From Pelagibacteraceae bacterium (GTDB taxonomy: Bacteria; Pseudomonadota; Alphaproteobacteria; HIMB59), in the NCBI GenBank assembly GCA_002705265.1, contig PAHR01000001.1:1-62964 (forward strand): DNA of 62,964 nt, read 5' to 3'. How positions within the stretch are numbered: the stretch's first letter is position 1; every line of letters begins with the position of its first letter. A program made the position numbers and the translations under genes. Shown here piece after piece: positions 21,503 to 32,349 of this stretch. The notes beneath the pieces were generated by a model. The model did no database searches. It was not told where the DNA came from and saw only the letters and a program-made list of their open reading frames with translations.

Positions 21503-22362
21503 ATTTTAATTTTATTTTTTGTTATGTAAGTTATTGTTTTAACATCGAGAATTTCTAAATTATTACATTTTAATAGTTCACTTAAGTATAAATTAACACA
21601 TATGTTATTATCAGCGTATAAATCCTTAGTTAATTCTATTTTTTGCATAATATTAGAAAAATTTTCCTCATAGAATAACCAATTTATATAATTATATTTA
21701 ACAACATCTATATTAATCATTTTTTTTTCGCTGATAGTATTGAATTTTATTAAATAAATAATCTTAATTTTTAAAAATAAATTTAAAATTAAATTAATCA
21801 TTTTTTTAGTTTTGGATATTTTTTTCAAGCTTCCTCTCTGATATTTATAAAGCGTTTGATCTTTTTCACTAAGTGAATAGATTTTAATTAAAAAATCAAA
21901 AATTATATTTTTAATAAAGAAAAATTTATTTAAACTATATTTATAATTCCTATTTTTTAATATTTTTTTTTTGAACTTATACTTACTAAAAATAATTTTT
22001 TTCTCAGAGATTTTTAGTAAAGTAAATAATGTAAATGTAAATGGACAAATATCAATGTTTTCAAAAATAACTTTTTTAATTTTTTTTTCAGTCAAAAATT
22101 TATCCCAAAAATCTATTAATTCTAAAAATAAATACTCTTCATCCCTAGAATCCATCGTTTTGTAATTAAAAGTACATTTTGTAATAATTTGATTAAATTT
22201 TTGTATATATCTAATCGATTTGTTATGAATTAATCGATCTGGTATGGTTTTATTTGAGTTATTAAATAAGCTTTCAATATCTATATTTTGTCCTTTTGTA
22301 TTAATATATTTAGTAGAAGTCTCTTTTTGAATGAAAAGCGTTTTTTTTTCAATAATAAACAT
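21490..22362 (-). CDS. hypothetical protein, possibly related to the N-terminal half of the 20009/13801 family
   Basis: Long open frame, 4-codon overlap with the downstream gene; weak positional resemblance only. Confidence 0.5.
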   Translation of the reverse strand: MFIIEKKTLFIQKETSTKYINTKGQNIDIESLFNNSNKTIPDRLIHNKSIRYIQKFNQIITKCTFNYKTMDSRDEEYLFLELIDFWDKFLTEKKIKKVIFENIDICPFTFTLFTLLKISEKKIIFSKYKFKKKILKNRNYKYSLNKFFFIKNIIFDFLIKIYSLSEKDQTLYKYQRGSLKKISKTKKMINLILNLFLKIKIIYLIKFNTISEKKMINIDVVKYNYINWLFYEENFSNIMQKIELTKDLYADNNICVNLYLSELLKCNNLEILDVKTITYITKNKIKICII

Positions 22363-22423
22363 TTTAATATTCTAAGTAATTTGAATAGTATATTAATGAG
22401 ATTATATATCTAGGTTATAAAAA

Positions 22424-23419
22424 TTGCGAAAAATTTTATTTATTTATGAAAAAAAAAATTGGTCTATTTATGACGATGGCTATAATTTAAAAAAACATAA
22501 TCAAAATATAATTCTTTCTAAATTACCAATACCTATTTTTTTTTATATTAAAATAATACATTTTGGGTCCTTTAATCTTTTAAGAAAATACAAATTCCTT
22601 CTAAGAATTTTAAAATTATTTAAATTTAAAATTATCTGCTCTTGGTACCATATTGATGATTCAAAAGATAAAAATTTTTATAATTTTCATGATTTATATA
22701 ATTATGTTGATAAATGGCATGTTACAACAGATGAAATTTATAGTCATTTATTAAAAGAGAATGTAGTAAAAAATAAAATTAAAAAAATTTTTTTAGGATT
22801 TGAATCAAAATTATTTTATCCACCAGATATTTCCCAAATTATAGATTTAAAAAACAAATTAGATTTACCTAAAATTAACAATACTATTATTATAGGATCA
22901 TTTCAAAAAGACGGATCAGGATGGAATGGTGGTGATTTAATTAAGCAAATTAAAAGACCGCAGTTATTTATTAATTTTGTAAAACAATTAAAAAAAACAA
23001 ATTATGATATTTTTGTTGTTCTTTCTGGTCCTTCAAGAAATTTTGTAATAAATGAATTAAAAAAAAACCAGATAAAATATAAGTATTTTGGATATGTTAG
23101 CCAAGAAAAGTTATCCCAATTATTTAAAGTTATTGATTACTATTTTATTACTTCAATTAAAGAAGGTGGGCCTAAAAGCTTAATCGAAGCGACAGCTTCT
23201 AATAAAAAAGTTATTTCAACAAATGTAGGGATGTCAGGTTATGTTCTAAAAAAATATTTAAACGGTGTGATTATTAATGAAGATGAATTTGAAAATTTTT
23301 GTGACATTTTTTCAAAATTTCACAAAACTAAAATTAATGTAGACTACAAATCTTTTAAAAAAGAATTTGATTGGGAAAGCATATCTAATAAATATAAGGA
23401 ATTACTATATGACCTTTAA
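22424..23419 (+). CDS. glycosyltransferase, GT4/GT-B type
   Basis: GSFQKDGSGWNGGD...YFGYVSQEKLSQLFKVIDYYFITSIKEGGPKSLIEATASNKKVIST; TTG start. Confidence 0.75.
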   Translation: MRKILFIYEKKNWSIYDDGYNLKKHNQNIILSKLPIPIFFYIKIIHFGSFNLLRKYKFLLRILKLFKFKIICSWYHIDDSKDKNFYNFHDLYNYVDKWHVTTDEIYSHLLKENVVKNKIKKIFLGFESKLFYPPDISQIIDLKNKLDLPKINNTIIIGSFQKDGSGWNGGDLIKQIKRPQLFINFVKQLKKTNYDIFVVLSGPSRNFVINELKKNQIKYKYFGYVSQEKLSQLFKVIDYYFITSIKEGGPKSLIEATASNKKVISTNVGMSGYVLKKYLNGVIINEDEFENFCDIFSKFHKTKINVDYKSFKKEFDWESISNKYKELLYDL

Positions 23420-24166
23420 TTTATGAAAATATCTTATTAATTTTAGCTTAAAACATAATTTATTTATGAAATTATAATCATTTACATCAAAATAAGTTTT
23501 ATTAAACATTGATATGTATTTGAGAAAAAATTTTTTTCTAAAAAGTAAATCTTTTTCAAAAGAGTTCTTTTCATTTGTATCGTATATTTTTTCCACAATT
23601 CCATTTGCTTTAATATAGATTTTTAATTTTCTTTTAATTGTTTTTTTATAATTTGATTTGATAGTTATACTATTATGCCTAATGTAAAAAAAATTTTTAT
23701 TTGCCTTGTTTATAGTTGTTATTTTTTCTCCTAAAATAAAATATATGATAGCTAAAAAGTGGTAAAGCACATAAAAACCATCATTTTCAATAAATATTTT
23801 TTGATATTTTTGTTTTTTAATAATTTTTCTTAAATAAAGGTATTCTTTTAAAAATGGATATTCTTCTAATACCCACACTTTACCAATTTTTTTCCTAAAA
23901 ATTTGAAATTTTATTAACGAAATACTTGGTGTTTCAACAAATATTGATCCTTTGAAATTTAATTTTTTTAATGAAAAAATATAATACAAAAATTTAGATC
24001 TTTTTAATGATATAAATATACTTTCTGAATTTACTAAGTCAGATAAAGAATTTGTGAATTTATTATTTTTTATATTTCTTCTAAAAATATAGTCTATATT
24101 TAAATATTTAGAATTGATGTATGTTTTTCTAACTCTATTTCCATAACCAATAATTGATAATCCCAT
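23405..24166 (-). CDS. divergent Gfo/Idh-like oxidoreductase or hypothetical
   Basis: Rossmann-like start GLSIIGYGNRVRKTYI; remainder not recognised. Confidence 0.45.
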   Translation of the reverse strand: MGLSIIGYGNRVRKTYINSKYLNIDYIFRRNIKNNKFTNSLSDLVNSESIFISLKRSKFLYYIFSLKKLNFKGSIFVETPSISLIKFQIFRKKIGKVWVLEEYPFLKEYLYLRKIIKKQKYQKIFIENDGFYVLYHFLAIIYFILGEKITTINKANKNFFYIRHNSITIKSNYKKTIKRKLKIYIKANGIVEKIYDTNEKNSFEKDLLFRKKFFLKYISMFNKTYFDVNDYNFINKLCFKLKLIRYFHKLKVI

Positions 24167-24172
24167 AAAAAA

Positions 24173-24865
24173 TTAATTTAATATTTTTTTATGTATATCT
24201 ATAAAAGTTTTACTTCTCTCATTTTGGTAAAATTTATCAATAGTTTCCTGAGTTGCAAAATTATATATAATTCTTGGCCTAGGTATATCTTTAAGTGACT
24301 GTTCAGCTTTATGAAGAGTAGTAGTATCCATTAATACACCGTATTCATTTCCACAAAAAAAGCTTTTCTTATTAAGTTTAAATGAACTGAAGTACTTATC
24401 AATAAAACTAAAATTAAGTCTGCTATGAGTTTCTGTAATAATTGAAAATTCTTTTGAATCTTCTTCGAATAACTTTGGAAATACTAAAAATTTATAACAT
24501 GGTAAAAACGGTCCTATAATTTTCGATTTTTTAATATAAGTGTCTCTATGCCAAGTCATATATGAAAGACCTTTATAACAAATTCTATATTGAATATTTG
24601 TGAGAAAGACTTTCTTATTAACCAATGAATTTATTTTTTTATCTATTTCATTTTTAAATAATAAATCAAACAAAAAAGGTTCATCTAAAATACTTTGAAG
24701 TTCAAAATCTTTTGTATTCTTATATTTGTATAGCCATTTAGAGTCATGCTTTTTATCACTTATAACCTCTTTAAATTTATTTCTTATAAGATCTTGGCTA
24801 AAATTTAACTTATCTAATCTAAATTCTTGATAGCCTTTTTGATAAAAGAATTCACTATTGACCAT
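24173..24865 (-). CDS. phytanoyl-CoA dioxygenase-like 2OG-Fe(II) oxygenase
   Basis: WHRD (HxD) ... DTTTLHKAEQSLKDIPRPRIIYNF (distal His and Arg). Confidence 0.65.
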   Translation of the reverse strand: MVNSEFFYQKGYQEFRLDKLNFSQDLIRNKFKEVISDKKHDSKWLYKYKNTKDFELQSILDEPFLFDLLFKNEIDKKINSLVNKKVFLTNIQYRICYKGLSYMTWHRDTYIKKSKIIGPFLPCYKFLVFPKLFEEDSKEFSIITETHSRLNFSFIDKYFSSFKLNKKSFFCGNEYGVLMDTTTLHKAEQSLKDIPRPRIIYNFATQETIDKFYQNERSKTFIDIHKKILN

Positions 24866-24896
24866 TTTGGTTGTAATTTATTTGTTTACTTTAGAA

Positions 24897-25849
24897 TGTT
24901 TTATATAAATTTCAATTTAAACCTTAATTCAGGTGGTGGTAATAGTTTTTTAACTAGACTTAAAGCAGAATTAGATAAACTGAAGCTTTATTCAAATATC
25001 CATAAATCCAAATATATTATTATTAATAGCCATCATAACGTTTTAAGAGCTTTGATCATAAGAATTATTTACGCTAATAAGGTATTTATTCATAGGGTAG
25101 ATGGACCAATCGGATTATATGTAGGCAAAGATGATTTTAGAGATAAATTAGTTCAAAACTTAAATAAAATTTCTGATTTGACTATTTTTCAATCGAATTG
25201 GTCAAAAAAAATGAATTTAAAATTATTGAAAATTGGAAATAAACATAGCCCTGTAATATATAATGGATCAAAAATTTTCAAACAAAGAAAAGCAAATGAA
25301 AATAAAAAAATATCTATAATTATTTCTTCCTGGTCTACCAATACAAATAAGGGAATAAATTTTTTTTCATATTTAGATAAAATGTTAGATTTTAAAAAGT
25401 ACAGAGTTGATTTTTATGGTAATACAAATTATCAATTCAAAAACGTTAAAATTATTAAAAATAAAAATTTTAAAGATTTAGAAAAGATAATTCCAAATTA
25501 TGACTTGTCATTAATTTGCAGTAAAAATGATCCTTGCTCTAATTTTTTAATCGAATCAATTAATTCAAATATTGATGTACTTTCCTTAAGTAGTGGGGGT
25601 CATAATGAATTAATAGTAAATAAAAAATGTTTTTTTAAAGATAAGGAAGATCTTTATGCGAAAATTATGAGGTATAAGAGAAAATCTTATAAATCTAATA
25701 CTCAATATGATATAAAAAATTCTGTAAATTTGTATATAATTAATTCAAATAAAATAAAAAAACCAATATATAGAAATAGGTTATTTATCTTGAAAATTTT
25801 TATAATTACTTTTTTTAACATACTATTAAGTAAAGTTAATAAAATTTAA
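24897..25849 (+). CDS. glycosyltransferase (GT4-like)
   Basis: NSGGGNSFLTRLKAEL, VFIHRVDGPIG, FQSNWSKK, VIYNGSKIF; ATG at 24897 preferred over the track start at 24827, which overlaps the opposite-strand gene. Confidence 0.7.
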
Positions 25850-25850
25850 C

Positions 25851-27083
25851 ATGTACAAAATTTCAGTAATTGGATTAGGTTATATTGGTTTTCCATTAGC
25901 CGCGATGTTATCAAAAAATTATAAAGTTATAGGATATGATCAAAATCCAAATAGAATTGTTAATTTAAATTTAGGATTAGATGATAACAAGCAGTATTCG
26001 AAAAAATTTATTTCTAACTTAAATAATATTCTTTTAACTGATAATCATAATGAATTAAAAAATTCAGATATCTTTATAATAACTGTCCCGACACCGATTG
26101 ATAAAAACAAATCTCCTGATTTATCCCTTTTAAAAAAAGCATCTAAACTAATCTCTAAATATATAAAAAAGAATTCTATAGTAATATTAGAGTCAACTGT
26201 TTATCCCGGAGTAACAGAAAATATATGTGGGGCTATTATAGAAAAATTTTCTAAATTACGTTCCAAAAAAGATTTTTTTTTAGCATACAGCCCAGAGAGA
26301 ATGAATCCTGGTGATAATAAAAGATCAATTGATAAGATTACTAAAGTTATAGGAGCTTGTGATCTAAAGACATTGAAAACTGTTTCAAAAATTTATGCAA
26401 GTTTTCTAGGAAAAAAAATCTTTCATGCAAGTAGTATAAAAATAGCTGAAGCTGCAAAAGTTATAGAAAATACACAAAGAGATATCAATATTGCTTTTAT
26501 GAATGAAATTAAAGAAATTTTTGATAAGACAAATATAGATACATTTGAAGTTTTAAATGCTGCTAAAACTAAATGGAATTTTTTGAATTTTGAACCAGGT
26601 TTAGTTGGAGGGCATTGTATAGGAGTTGATCCCTATTATTTAGCTGAATTTGCAAAAAAAAATAAAATAGATCCAAAAGTTATACTTTCTGGAAGATCGA
26701 CAAATGAAAAAGCAACAAAATTACTATTTAATCAGATTAAAGTTTATCTAAAAGAAATAAAAAAACCAAATATTTTAGTTTTAGGATGTACATTTAAGGA
26801 GGACTGTCCAGATATTAGAAATTCTAAAATTATTGAACTCTGTTTAAACTTACAAAAGTTATGCAATAATTTATCAATATATGATCCGTGGGTAAATAAA
26901 TTCGATAGAGAAAAATTAAATTTTAAATTTGTTGATAAATTACCAAAAAAAGAAAACATAAACTTAATCTTAATAGCTGTAAAACACAGTATTTTTAAAC
27001 AGATTGGACTTAAGAGAATTAAATCAATTTCAAATAAAAAAACATTAGAAATAATTGATTATAAAAGAATTTTCAAAACTTAA
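25851..27083 (+). CDS. nucleotide-sugar dehydrogenase (WbpO/TviB/VipA-like UDP-HexNAc 6-dehydrogenase)
   Basis: ISVIGLGYIGFPLAAMLSKNY; STVYPGVTENICG; GLVGGHCIGVDPYYLA; GCTFKEDCPDIRNSK. Confidence 0.93.
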   Translation: MYKISVIGLGYIGFPLAAMLSKNYKVIGYDQNPNRIVNLNLGLDDNKQYSKKFISNLNNILLTDNHNELKNSDIFIITVPTPIDKNKSPDLSLLKKASKLISKYIKKNSIVILESTVYPGVTENICGAIIEKFSKLRSKKDFFLAYSPERMNPGDNKRSIDKITKVIGACDLKTLKTVSKIYASFLGKKIFHASSIKIAEAAKVIENTQRDINIAFMNEIKEIFDKTNIDTFEVLNAAKTKWNFLNFEPGLVGGHCIGVDPYYLAEFAKKNKIDPKVILSGRSTNEKATKLLFNQIKVYLKEIKKPNILVLGCTFKEDCPDIRNSKIIELCLNLQKLCNNLSIYDPWVNKFDREKLNFKFVDKLPKKENINLILIAVKHSIFKQIGLKRIKSISNKKTLEIIDYKRIFKT

Positions 27084-27086
27084 TTT

Positions 27087-28433
27087 ATGTTAAATCTTAA
27101 CAGTAATAAAATTATAAAATTAGATTATGTTTTAATTTTTTTCATTTGCTCACTACCATTAGTATTAATTTCAGGTCCATTTCTTCCTGACCTATTTGTA
27201 GTACTCTCTGGATTAATCTTTATATATCTAATGTTTAAAAAAAAAATATTATTTAATTTTTTCAATAAATACGTTTTTTTACTTTTAAGTTTTTATCTAG
27301 TTTCAATAATATCTTCTTTTTTATCAAACAATATAATCATGTCTTTTGAAAGTTCATTATTTTATTTTAGATTTTACTTTTTACCCTTAGTAATGTTTTA
27401 TTTATTATTAAAATTTGAGAGTAAATTAATATCGCTAATTTGTATTATTTTATATATATCACTAATTATTATTTTCATAAGTATATTATATGAAGGTTTT
27501 TTAAATGGATTTAATGATCCGCAGTATTCAGGACTATTCGGTGATGAGCACATAGCAGGAAGTTTCACTTCAAGGTTTTACCCCCTAATAGTTTGCCTAA
27601 CTTTTTTTATTATTAGCGAAGATAATAAATATTTACCTTATATCTTAGCTTTAGTTATAATCATGTCATCTTTAATTTTACTTTTGAGCGGCGAACGAGC
27701 TTCAATAGTATACTTTTTTATATCAAACTTATTTTTTTTATTTTTTTTACCTAAATTTAAAAATATATTTTTAATAATATTTTCTGCTTTGATATTGATA
27801 TTGTCAGTCAATATTTCAAACATTAAATCTATCGATAGGATAATTAATAAAACATATGATCAGATTTTTACTTCAATTAATGGTCAAAATCCATCTTTAG
27901 TAGCTTTTTCACCTCATCATCAATCTCATTATTTAACCGCTTACAAAATGTTTAAACATAATCCTATAATTGGAATTGGGCCAAAATTATTTAGAGAAGA
28001 GTGTGATCACGATAAATATTTTTCAAGATTTAAATGGGTACCATATAATTTAGTAGATAATAATGGTCCAATACCGAGAGAATATATAAGGCCATTTGGA
28101 GTAACAGGCAGGTGGATAAGTGGTTGTTCCACACACCCTCATAATTCATACATGCAACTTCTTGCAGAGACAGGAGTAATAGGTTTTGGGATATTTTTAT
28201 TTTTTTTTATTATGGTTTTTTCAAAAATGATAAGAGAGTGTAAAAACTTTTATCAAAAAATTTATAAAAAAAACAAGCATCATTATATTTTATTTTCTTC
28301 TTTACTTTCAATTTTTATATCTCTTTTCCCATTAATTCCTACAGGTAGCATTTTCAACAATTGGGTAAATGTTGTATATTATTTTCCCATTGGTCTGTTA
28401 ATATATTCTCTCAATAAAACAAAATTAAGGTAA
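27087..28433 (+). CDS. O-antigen ligase/polymerase-like membrane protein
   Basis: Multiple TM segments; LLLSGERASIVYF; THPHNSYMQLLAETGVIGFGIFLFFF. Confidence 0.8.
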   Translation: MLNLNSNKIIKLDYVLIFFICSLPLVLISGPFLPDLFVVLSGLIFIYLMFKKKILFNFFNKYVFLLLSFYLVSIISSFLSNNIIMSFESSLFYFRFYFLPLVMFYLLLKFESKLISLICIILYISLIIIFISILYEGFLNGFNDPQYSGLFGDEHIAGSFTSRFYPLIVCLTFFIISEDNKYLPYILALVIIMSSLILLLSGERASIVYFFISNLFFLFFLPKFKNIFLIIFSALILILSVNISNIKSIDRIINKTYDQIFTSINGQNPSLVAFSPHHQSHYLTAYKMFKHNPIIGIGPKLFREECDHDKYFSRFKWVPYNLVDNNGPIPREYIRPFGVTGRWISGCSTHPHNSYMQLLAETGVIGFGIFLFFFIMVFSKMIRECKNFYQKIYKKNKHHYILFSSLLSIFISLFPLIPTGSIFNNWVNVVYYFPIGLLIYSLNKTKLR

Positions 28434-28481
28434 ATTATATTTATCTTTAAATTTATAAATTTTAATGTTTAATAAAAAAAT

Positions 28482-29498
28482 ATGAAAATTTTAATAACAG
28501 GTTGTTCAGGTTTTATAGGATATCATTTAACTCACAAGCTTCTATCAAAGAATATAAAGGTAATTGGTGTTGATATGATGAACGATTATTATGATATAAA
28601 TTTGAAAAAAAAAAGACTCTCAAATTTAAAAAAGTTAGCAAAACCAAACAAGAATTTTGTTTTCTATAAACTTAATATTTCAGACTTTAAAAAATTAAAT
28701 AAGGTTTTCAATGAAAATAAACTTGATTATGTAATTAATTTAGCAGCACAGGCAGGAGTAAGAGATTCTATTAAAATACCCCAAAGATATTTAGATTATA
28801 ATATAACAGGTTTTTTAAATATATTAGAATTGTCCAACAAGCATAATATAAAACATCTTTTGTATGCTTCTACTAGCTCAATTTACGGTTTAAACAAAAA
28901 TTTTCCATTGAAGGAAAGCGAATCTACTGAACATCAAATACAATTTTATGCTGTTACCAAAAAAACTAACGAATTGATGGCTCATGCTTGGAGTCAATTA
29001 TATAATTTACCTGTAACTGGATTCAGATTTTTTACAGTTTATGGTCCCTGGGGTAGGCCTGATATGGCTTTATACAAGTTTGCAGATAGTATCATTAATA
29101 ATAAACCTATTGAGCTATTTAATAAAGGAGATCACGTAAGAGATTTTACATATATTGATGATGTAATTCATGGAATTTATTCAGCTATAAAAAAAATTCC
29201 AAAAAAAAATAATAAAAACATTAATTTTAATACATCTAATTCAACCTCGCCATTTAAGATCTATAATTTAGGTTGTGGTAGAGAGGTAACATTAAAGAAT
29301 TACTTAAGGTTAATAGAGAAAAATTTGAATAAAAAAGCAAAAATTAAATATCTTCCAATGCAGCTTGGAGATATACATAAAACTTCTGCTGATATAACTC
29401 TAGCAAAAAAAGAATTGGGCTATAATCCAAAAGTTAATGTTGAAGAAGGTATTAAAAATTTTATATCTTGGTTTAAATATTACAAAAAATACAAATAA
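28482..29498 (+). CDS. UDP-glucuronate 4-epimerase-like / UDP-sugar 4-epimerase
   Basis: ILITGCSGFIGYHLTHKLL, GVDMMNDYYDINLKKKRL, GVRDSIKIPQRYLDYNITGFLNIL, FFTVYGPWGRPDMALY. Confidence 0.88.
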   Translation: MKILITGCSGFIGYHLTHKLLSKNIKVIGVDMMNDYYDINLKKKRLSNLKKLAKPNKNFVFYKLNISDFKKLNKVFNENKLDYVINLAAQAGVRDSIKIPQRYLDYNITGFLNILELSNKHNIKHLLYASTSSIYGLNKNFPLKESESTEHQIQFYAVTKKTNELMAHAWSQLYNLPVTGFRFFTVYGPWGRPDMALYKFADSIINNKPIELFNKGDHVRDFTYIDDVIHGIYSAIKKIPKKNNKNINFNTSNSTSPFKIYNLGCGREVTLKNYLRLIEKNLNKKAKIKYLPMQLGDIHKTSADITLAKKELGYNPKVNVEEGIKNFISWFKYYKKYK

Positions 29499-29504
29499 TA
29501 AAGT

Positions 29505-30611
29505 ATGAATGTTTTGCTTTTTTTTACATTTGGAGTTTCATTAGAAGATTGGAAAGATAAAGGATTCCTCGACAGGGAAATTAAGTATTACAATAAATTA
29601 TACGAAAAAAATATTAAATTTACTTTTATAACTTACGGAGATGGGTCTGATCTAGAATTAATTAACAAAATTGATTCTAAAATTGAAATAATACCTATTT
29701 TTAAAAATTTTAAAGTAAAAAATAAATTTTTAAAATTTTTATATTCTTTATTTTTTGTAATTAAAAATAAAAAAAATATTTCTAAATTTGATTATTTTAA
29801 AACTAATCAAAACTATGGAAGTTGGCTAGCTGTATTCGCATCTCTATTTAATAAAAAAAAAATAATTTCAAGATGTGGTTATGATTTATTTCATTTCTCT
29901 CTATTAAAAAAAAATCCTTTAAAAATTATAGCTTCATATTTGATATGTTTTTTAATTTATAAGAAATCTAATAGAATTATCGTACCTACGTTATATTATT
30001 ATAATTTTATTAAAAAATATTTTTTGCTAAAAAATCAAAATATTGAAGTTATTCCAAATTATGTTGATACCTTAATATTTAAAGATCTTAAGTATAAGAA
30101 GAATAATAATAAAATATTATTTGTTGGTAGATTAGAAAAGCAAAAGAATATTTTAAATATATTAAATGGATTGAGAGATTCTAATTTTTGTCTTGATATT
30201 TTGGGCAATGGTTCTTTAAAAGATAAAATTATTACAAAAGCTAAAAAAATAAATACAAAAGTTAATTTTATAAATAAATCATATACAAATAATGAAATGC
30301 CAACTTTGCTTAACAATTATAATTATTTGATCTTATTTTCATTATATGAAGGAAATCCTAAAATATTACTAGAAGCAATGTCATGTGGCTTATGTGTTAT
30401 AGGATCTGACACTTATGGAATAAATGATATAATTGAAAGTGAAAAAAATGGTCTTTTATTTAAATTGTCGGATTACAATAAAATATGTAATAAAATAGAA
30501 ACCTTAGATTTTTTTAAATTGACAGAAATTAAAAATAATGCATCTAAATTTATTAATGAAAAGTATGATTTTAATAATGTAATTAAAAAAGAGATTAAAA
30601 TTTATAATTAA
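29505..30611 (+). CDS. glycosyltransferase family 4
   Basis: VIPNYVDTLIF, ILFVGRLEKQKN, YEGNPKILLEAMSCGLCVIGSD. Confidence 0.88.
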   Translation: MNVLLFFTFGVSLEDWKDKGFLDREIKYYNKLYEKNIKFTFITYGDGSDLELINKIDSKIEIIPIFKNFKVKNKFLKFLYSLFFVIKNKKNISKFDYFKTNQNYGSWLAVFASLFNKKKIISRCGYDLFHFSLLKKNPLKIIASYLICFLIYKKSNRIIVPTLYYYNFIKKYFLLKNQNIEVIPNYVDTLIFKDLKYKKNNNKILFVGRLEKQKNILNILNGLRDSNFCLDILGNGSLKDKIITKAKKINTKVNFINKSYTNNEMPTLLNNYNYLILFSLYEGNPKILLEAMSCGLCVIGSDTYGINDIIESEKNGLLFKLSDYNKICNKIETLDFFKLTEIKNNASKFINEKYDFNNVIKKEIKIYN

Positions 30612-31447
30612 TGAAATATTTAAAAATATCTATAGATTTTTTTTATAAAAAAATTGTAAAATTTATTGATAATACTTTTTTAACTATCAGTTTATTAAAT
30701 TTAAAAAAAAATTTAATATCTTATAATCATGAAGATCTTGCAAAAAAATTTCAAATATTAGTTGATGATTATGAAAAAGAATTTGATTTTGAAAAAAGTT
30801 TTGGCTTTAAAATTGAAAAAGATTTCATACTTAATTTAGCAAAATATACAAAAGTTATACCAAAAAAATCAGAACTGAACATAGATCATGGTAGATTACT
30901 TTATAGTTGTTTAAGAAGTTATATAAAACGATTGAATGAAAATAAAATTAATATTATTGAAACGGGAACAGCAATGGGATTTTCAAGCTTATGTATGTCA
31001 AAAGCACTATTAGACAGTAATTTTATCGGGCAAATATATACTTTTGATATTATTCCTCATAATAAGGTAATTGATTGGAAATCTTATGGCAATAAAGGCG
31101 AACCTAGTTCAAGAAGAGATATATTGTACAAATGGTCAGCCCTCTCTAATAAGTATATTAACTATTTAAATGGCTTCTCACATATTTCTTTATCTAAAAT
31201 ATATTTTGATAGAATTCATTTTGCATTTTTAGATGGTTCTCACTATGGACATGATATTGATTATGAATTTTCTCATATAGTAAGATTACAACAAAAAGGC
31301 GATATTGTTGTTTTTGACGATTATAATGAAAAACAATATTCTGATTTAAAAATTAGAATTGATAAATTGATTGATAAATTTGGATATAATAAGAAAATCA
31401 TAGAAGGTAAAAATTTTAGAAATTATGTAATTGCTTCAAAAAAATGA
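30611..31447 (+). CDS. class I SAM-dependent methyltransferase (Methyltransf_24-like)
   Basis: IIETGTAMGFSSLCMSKALL...IYTFDI...HFAFLDGSHYGHDIDYEF. Confidence 0.75.
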   Translation: MKYLKISIDFFYKKIVKFIDNTFLTISLLNLKKNLISYNHEDLAKKFQILVDDYEKEFDFEKSFGFKIEKDFILNLAKYTKVIPKKSELNIDHGRLLYSCLRSYIKRLNENKINIIETGTAMGFSSLCMSKALLDSNFIGQIYTFDIIPHNKVIDWKSYGNKGEPSSRRDILYKWSALSNKYINYLNGFSHISLSKIYFDRIHFAFLDGSHYGHDIDYEFSHIVRLQQKGDIVVFDDYNEKQYSDLKIRIDKLIDKFGYNKKIIEGKNFRNYVIASKK

Positions 31448-32346
31448 CAACATTTAGTGTATTATTGCCTATATATAAAAATGATGAGTTTATAATTGAA
31501 ACTTTCAATTCCTTACTTAACCAAACCTTTAGAGATTTTGAAATAATTGCTGTTATTGATAATTTAAATACTAATATACCAGATCACATTCACAATAAAT
31601 TTTCTAAAAATCCCAACTATAAAAAAATAAATTTTTTTGAATTTTCTAATATGGGACTTACGAAAATTTTAAATAAAGGTATTTCCCTAGCTAAAGGAAG
31701 ATATATTGTAAGAAATGACTCAGATGATTTGTCTGCAAGTAATAGATTGGAAAAAATTAATAATCTGATTGAAAAAGAAAAAAATATAAAACTTATTTAC
31801 TCTCATTTCCACATAATTGATACTAATTCTATTAAAATAAAAACGAAAAAACCAAGTTATAAAGGATTAGAATTAAGAAAAAAACTAAATTTCAAAAATC
31901 CAATTGGACATTCAACAGTTACGTTTCATAGAGAGTTTATTAATAATTTAGGAAAATATAATGAAGAATTGAAAGTATCTCAGGATTATGATTTGTGGAG
32001 TAGAGTAGTGAATACCGATCCTGATGCAGTAGCATTTATAAAAGATACATTAGTAAGTATTAGATATCATAAAAAATCAATTTCAGAGTCTTTCTCTGAA
32101 AATCAAAGACAAAATTCAGTTTTAATAGCTATGAATAATAAATTTTATCCTAAGAAATTTAATAATAAAAATAATCTAATGAGCAATATGGAGAATAACT
32201 ATTATATCGCTCTTAAATTTGCTTATTTGTATGGTATAAAAAAACAAATTAGATTAAATATTGCTTCTATTTATTATTTAATTCTTATATATACTCATCA
32301 CAAATCTCTTTTAATTAAGAGGTTATTAAGAATTTTTAAAATATAA
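31444..32346 (+). CDS. glycosyltransferase family 2
   Basis: FSVLLPIYKNDEFIIETFNSLLNQTFRDFEIIAV...GRYIVRNDSDDLS. Confidence 0.9.
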   Translation: MTTFSVLLPIYKNDEFIIETFNSLLNQTFRDFEIIAVIDNLNTNIPDHIHNKFSKNPNYKKINFFEFSNMGLTKILNKGISLAKGRYIVRNDSDDLSASNRLEKINNLIEKEKNIKLIYSHFHIIDTNSIKIKTKKPSYKGLELRKKLNFKNPIGHSTVTFHREFINNLGKYNEELKVSQDYDLWSRVVNTDPDAVAFIKDTLVSIRYHKKSISESFSENQRQNSVLIAMNNKFYPKKFNNKNNLMSNMENNYYIALKFAYLYGIKKQIRLNIASIYYLILIYTHHKSLLIKRLLRIFKI

Positions 32347-32349
32347 AAA

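Noticed and set aside
24827-24896. Upstream extension of the glycosyltransferase at 24897
   Set aside because: It would overlap the divergent oxygenase gene; ATG at 24897 starts directly at the first beta strand (MFYINFNLN)
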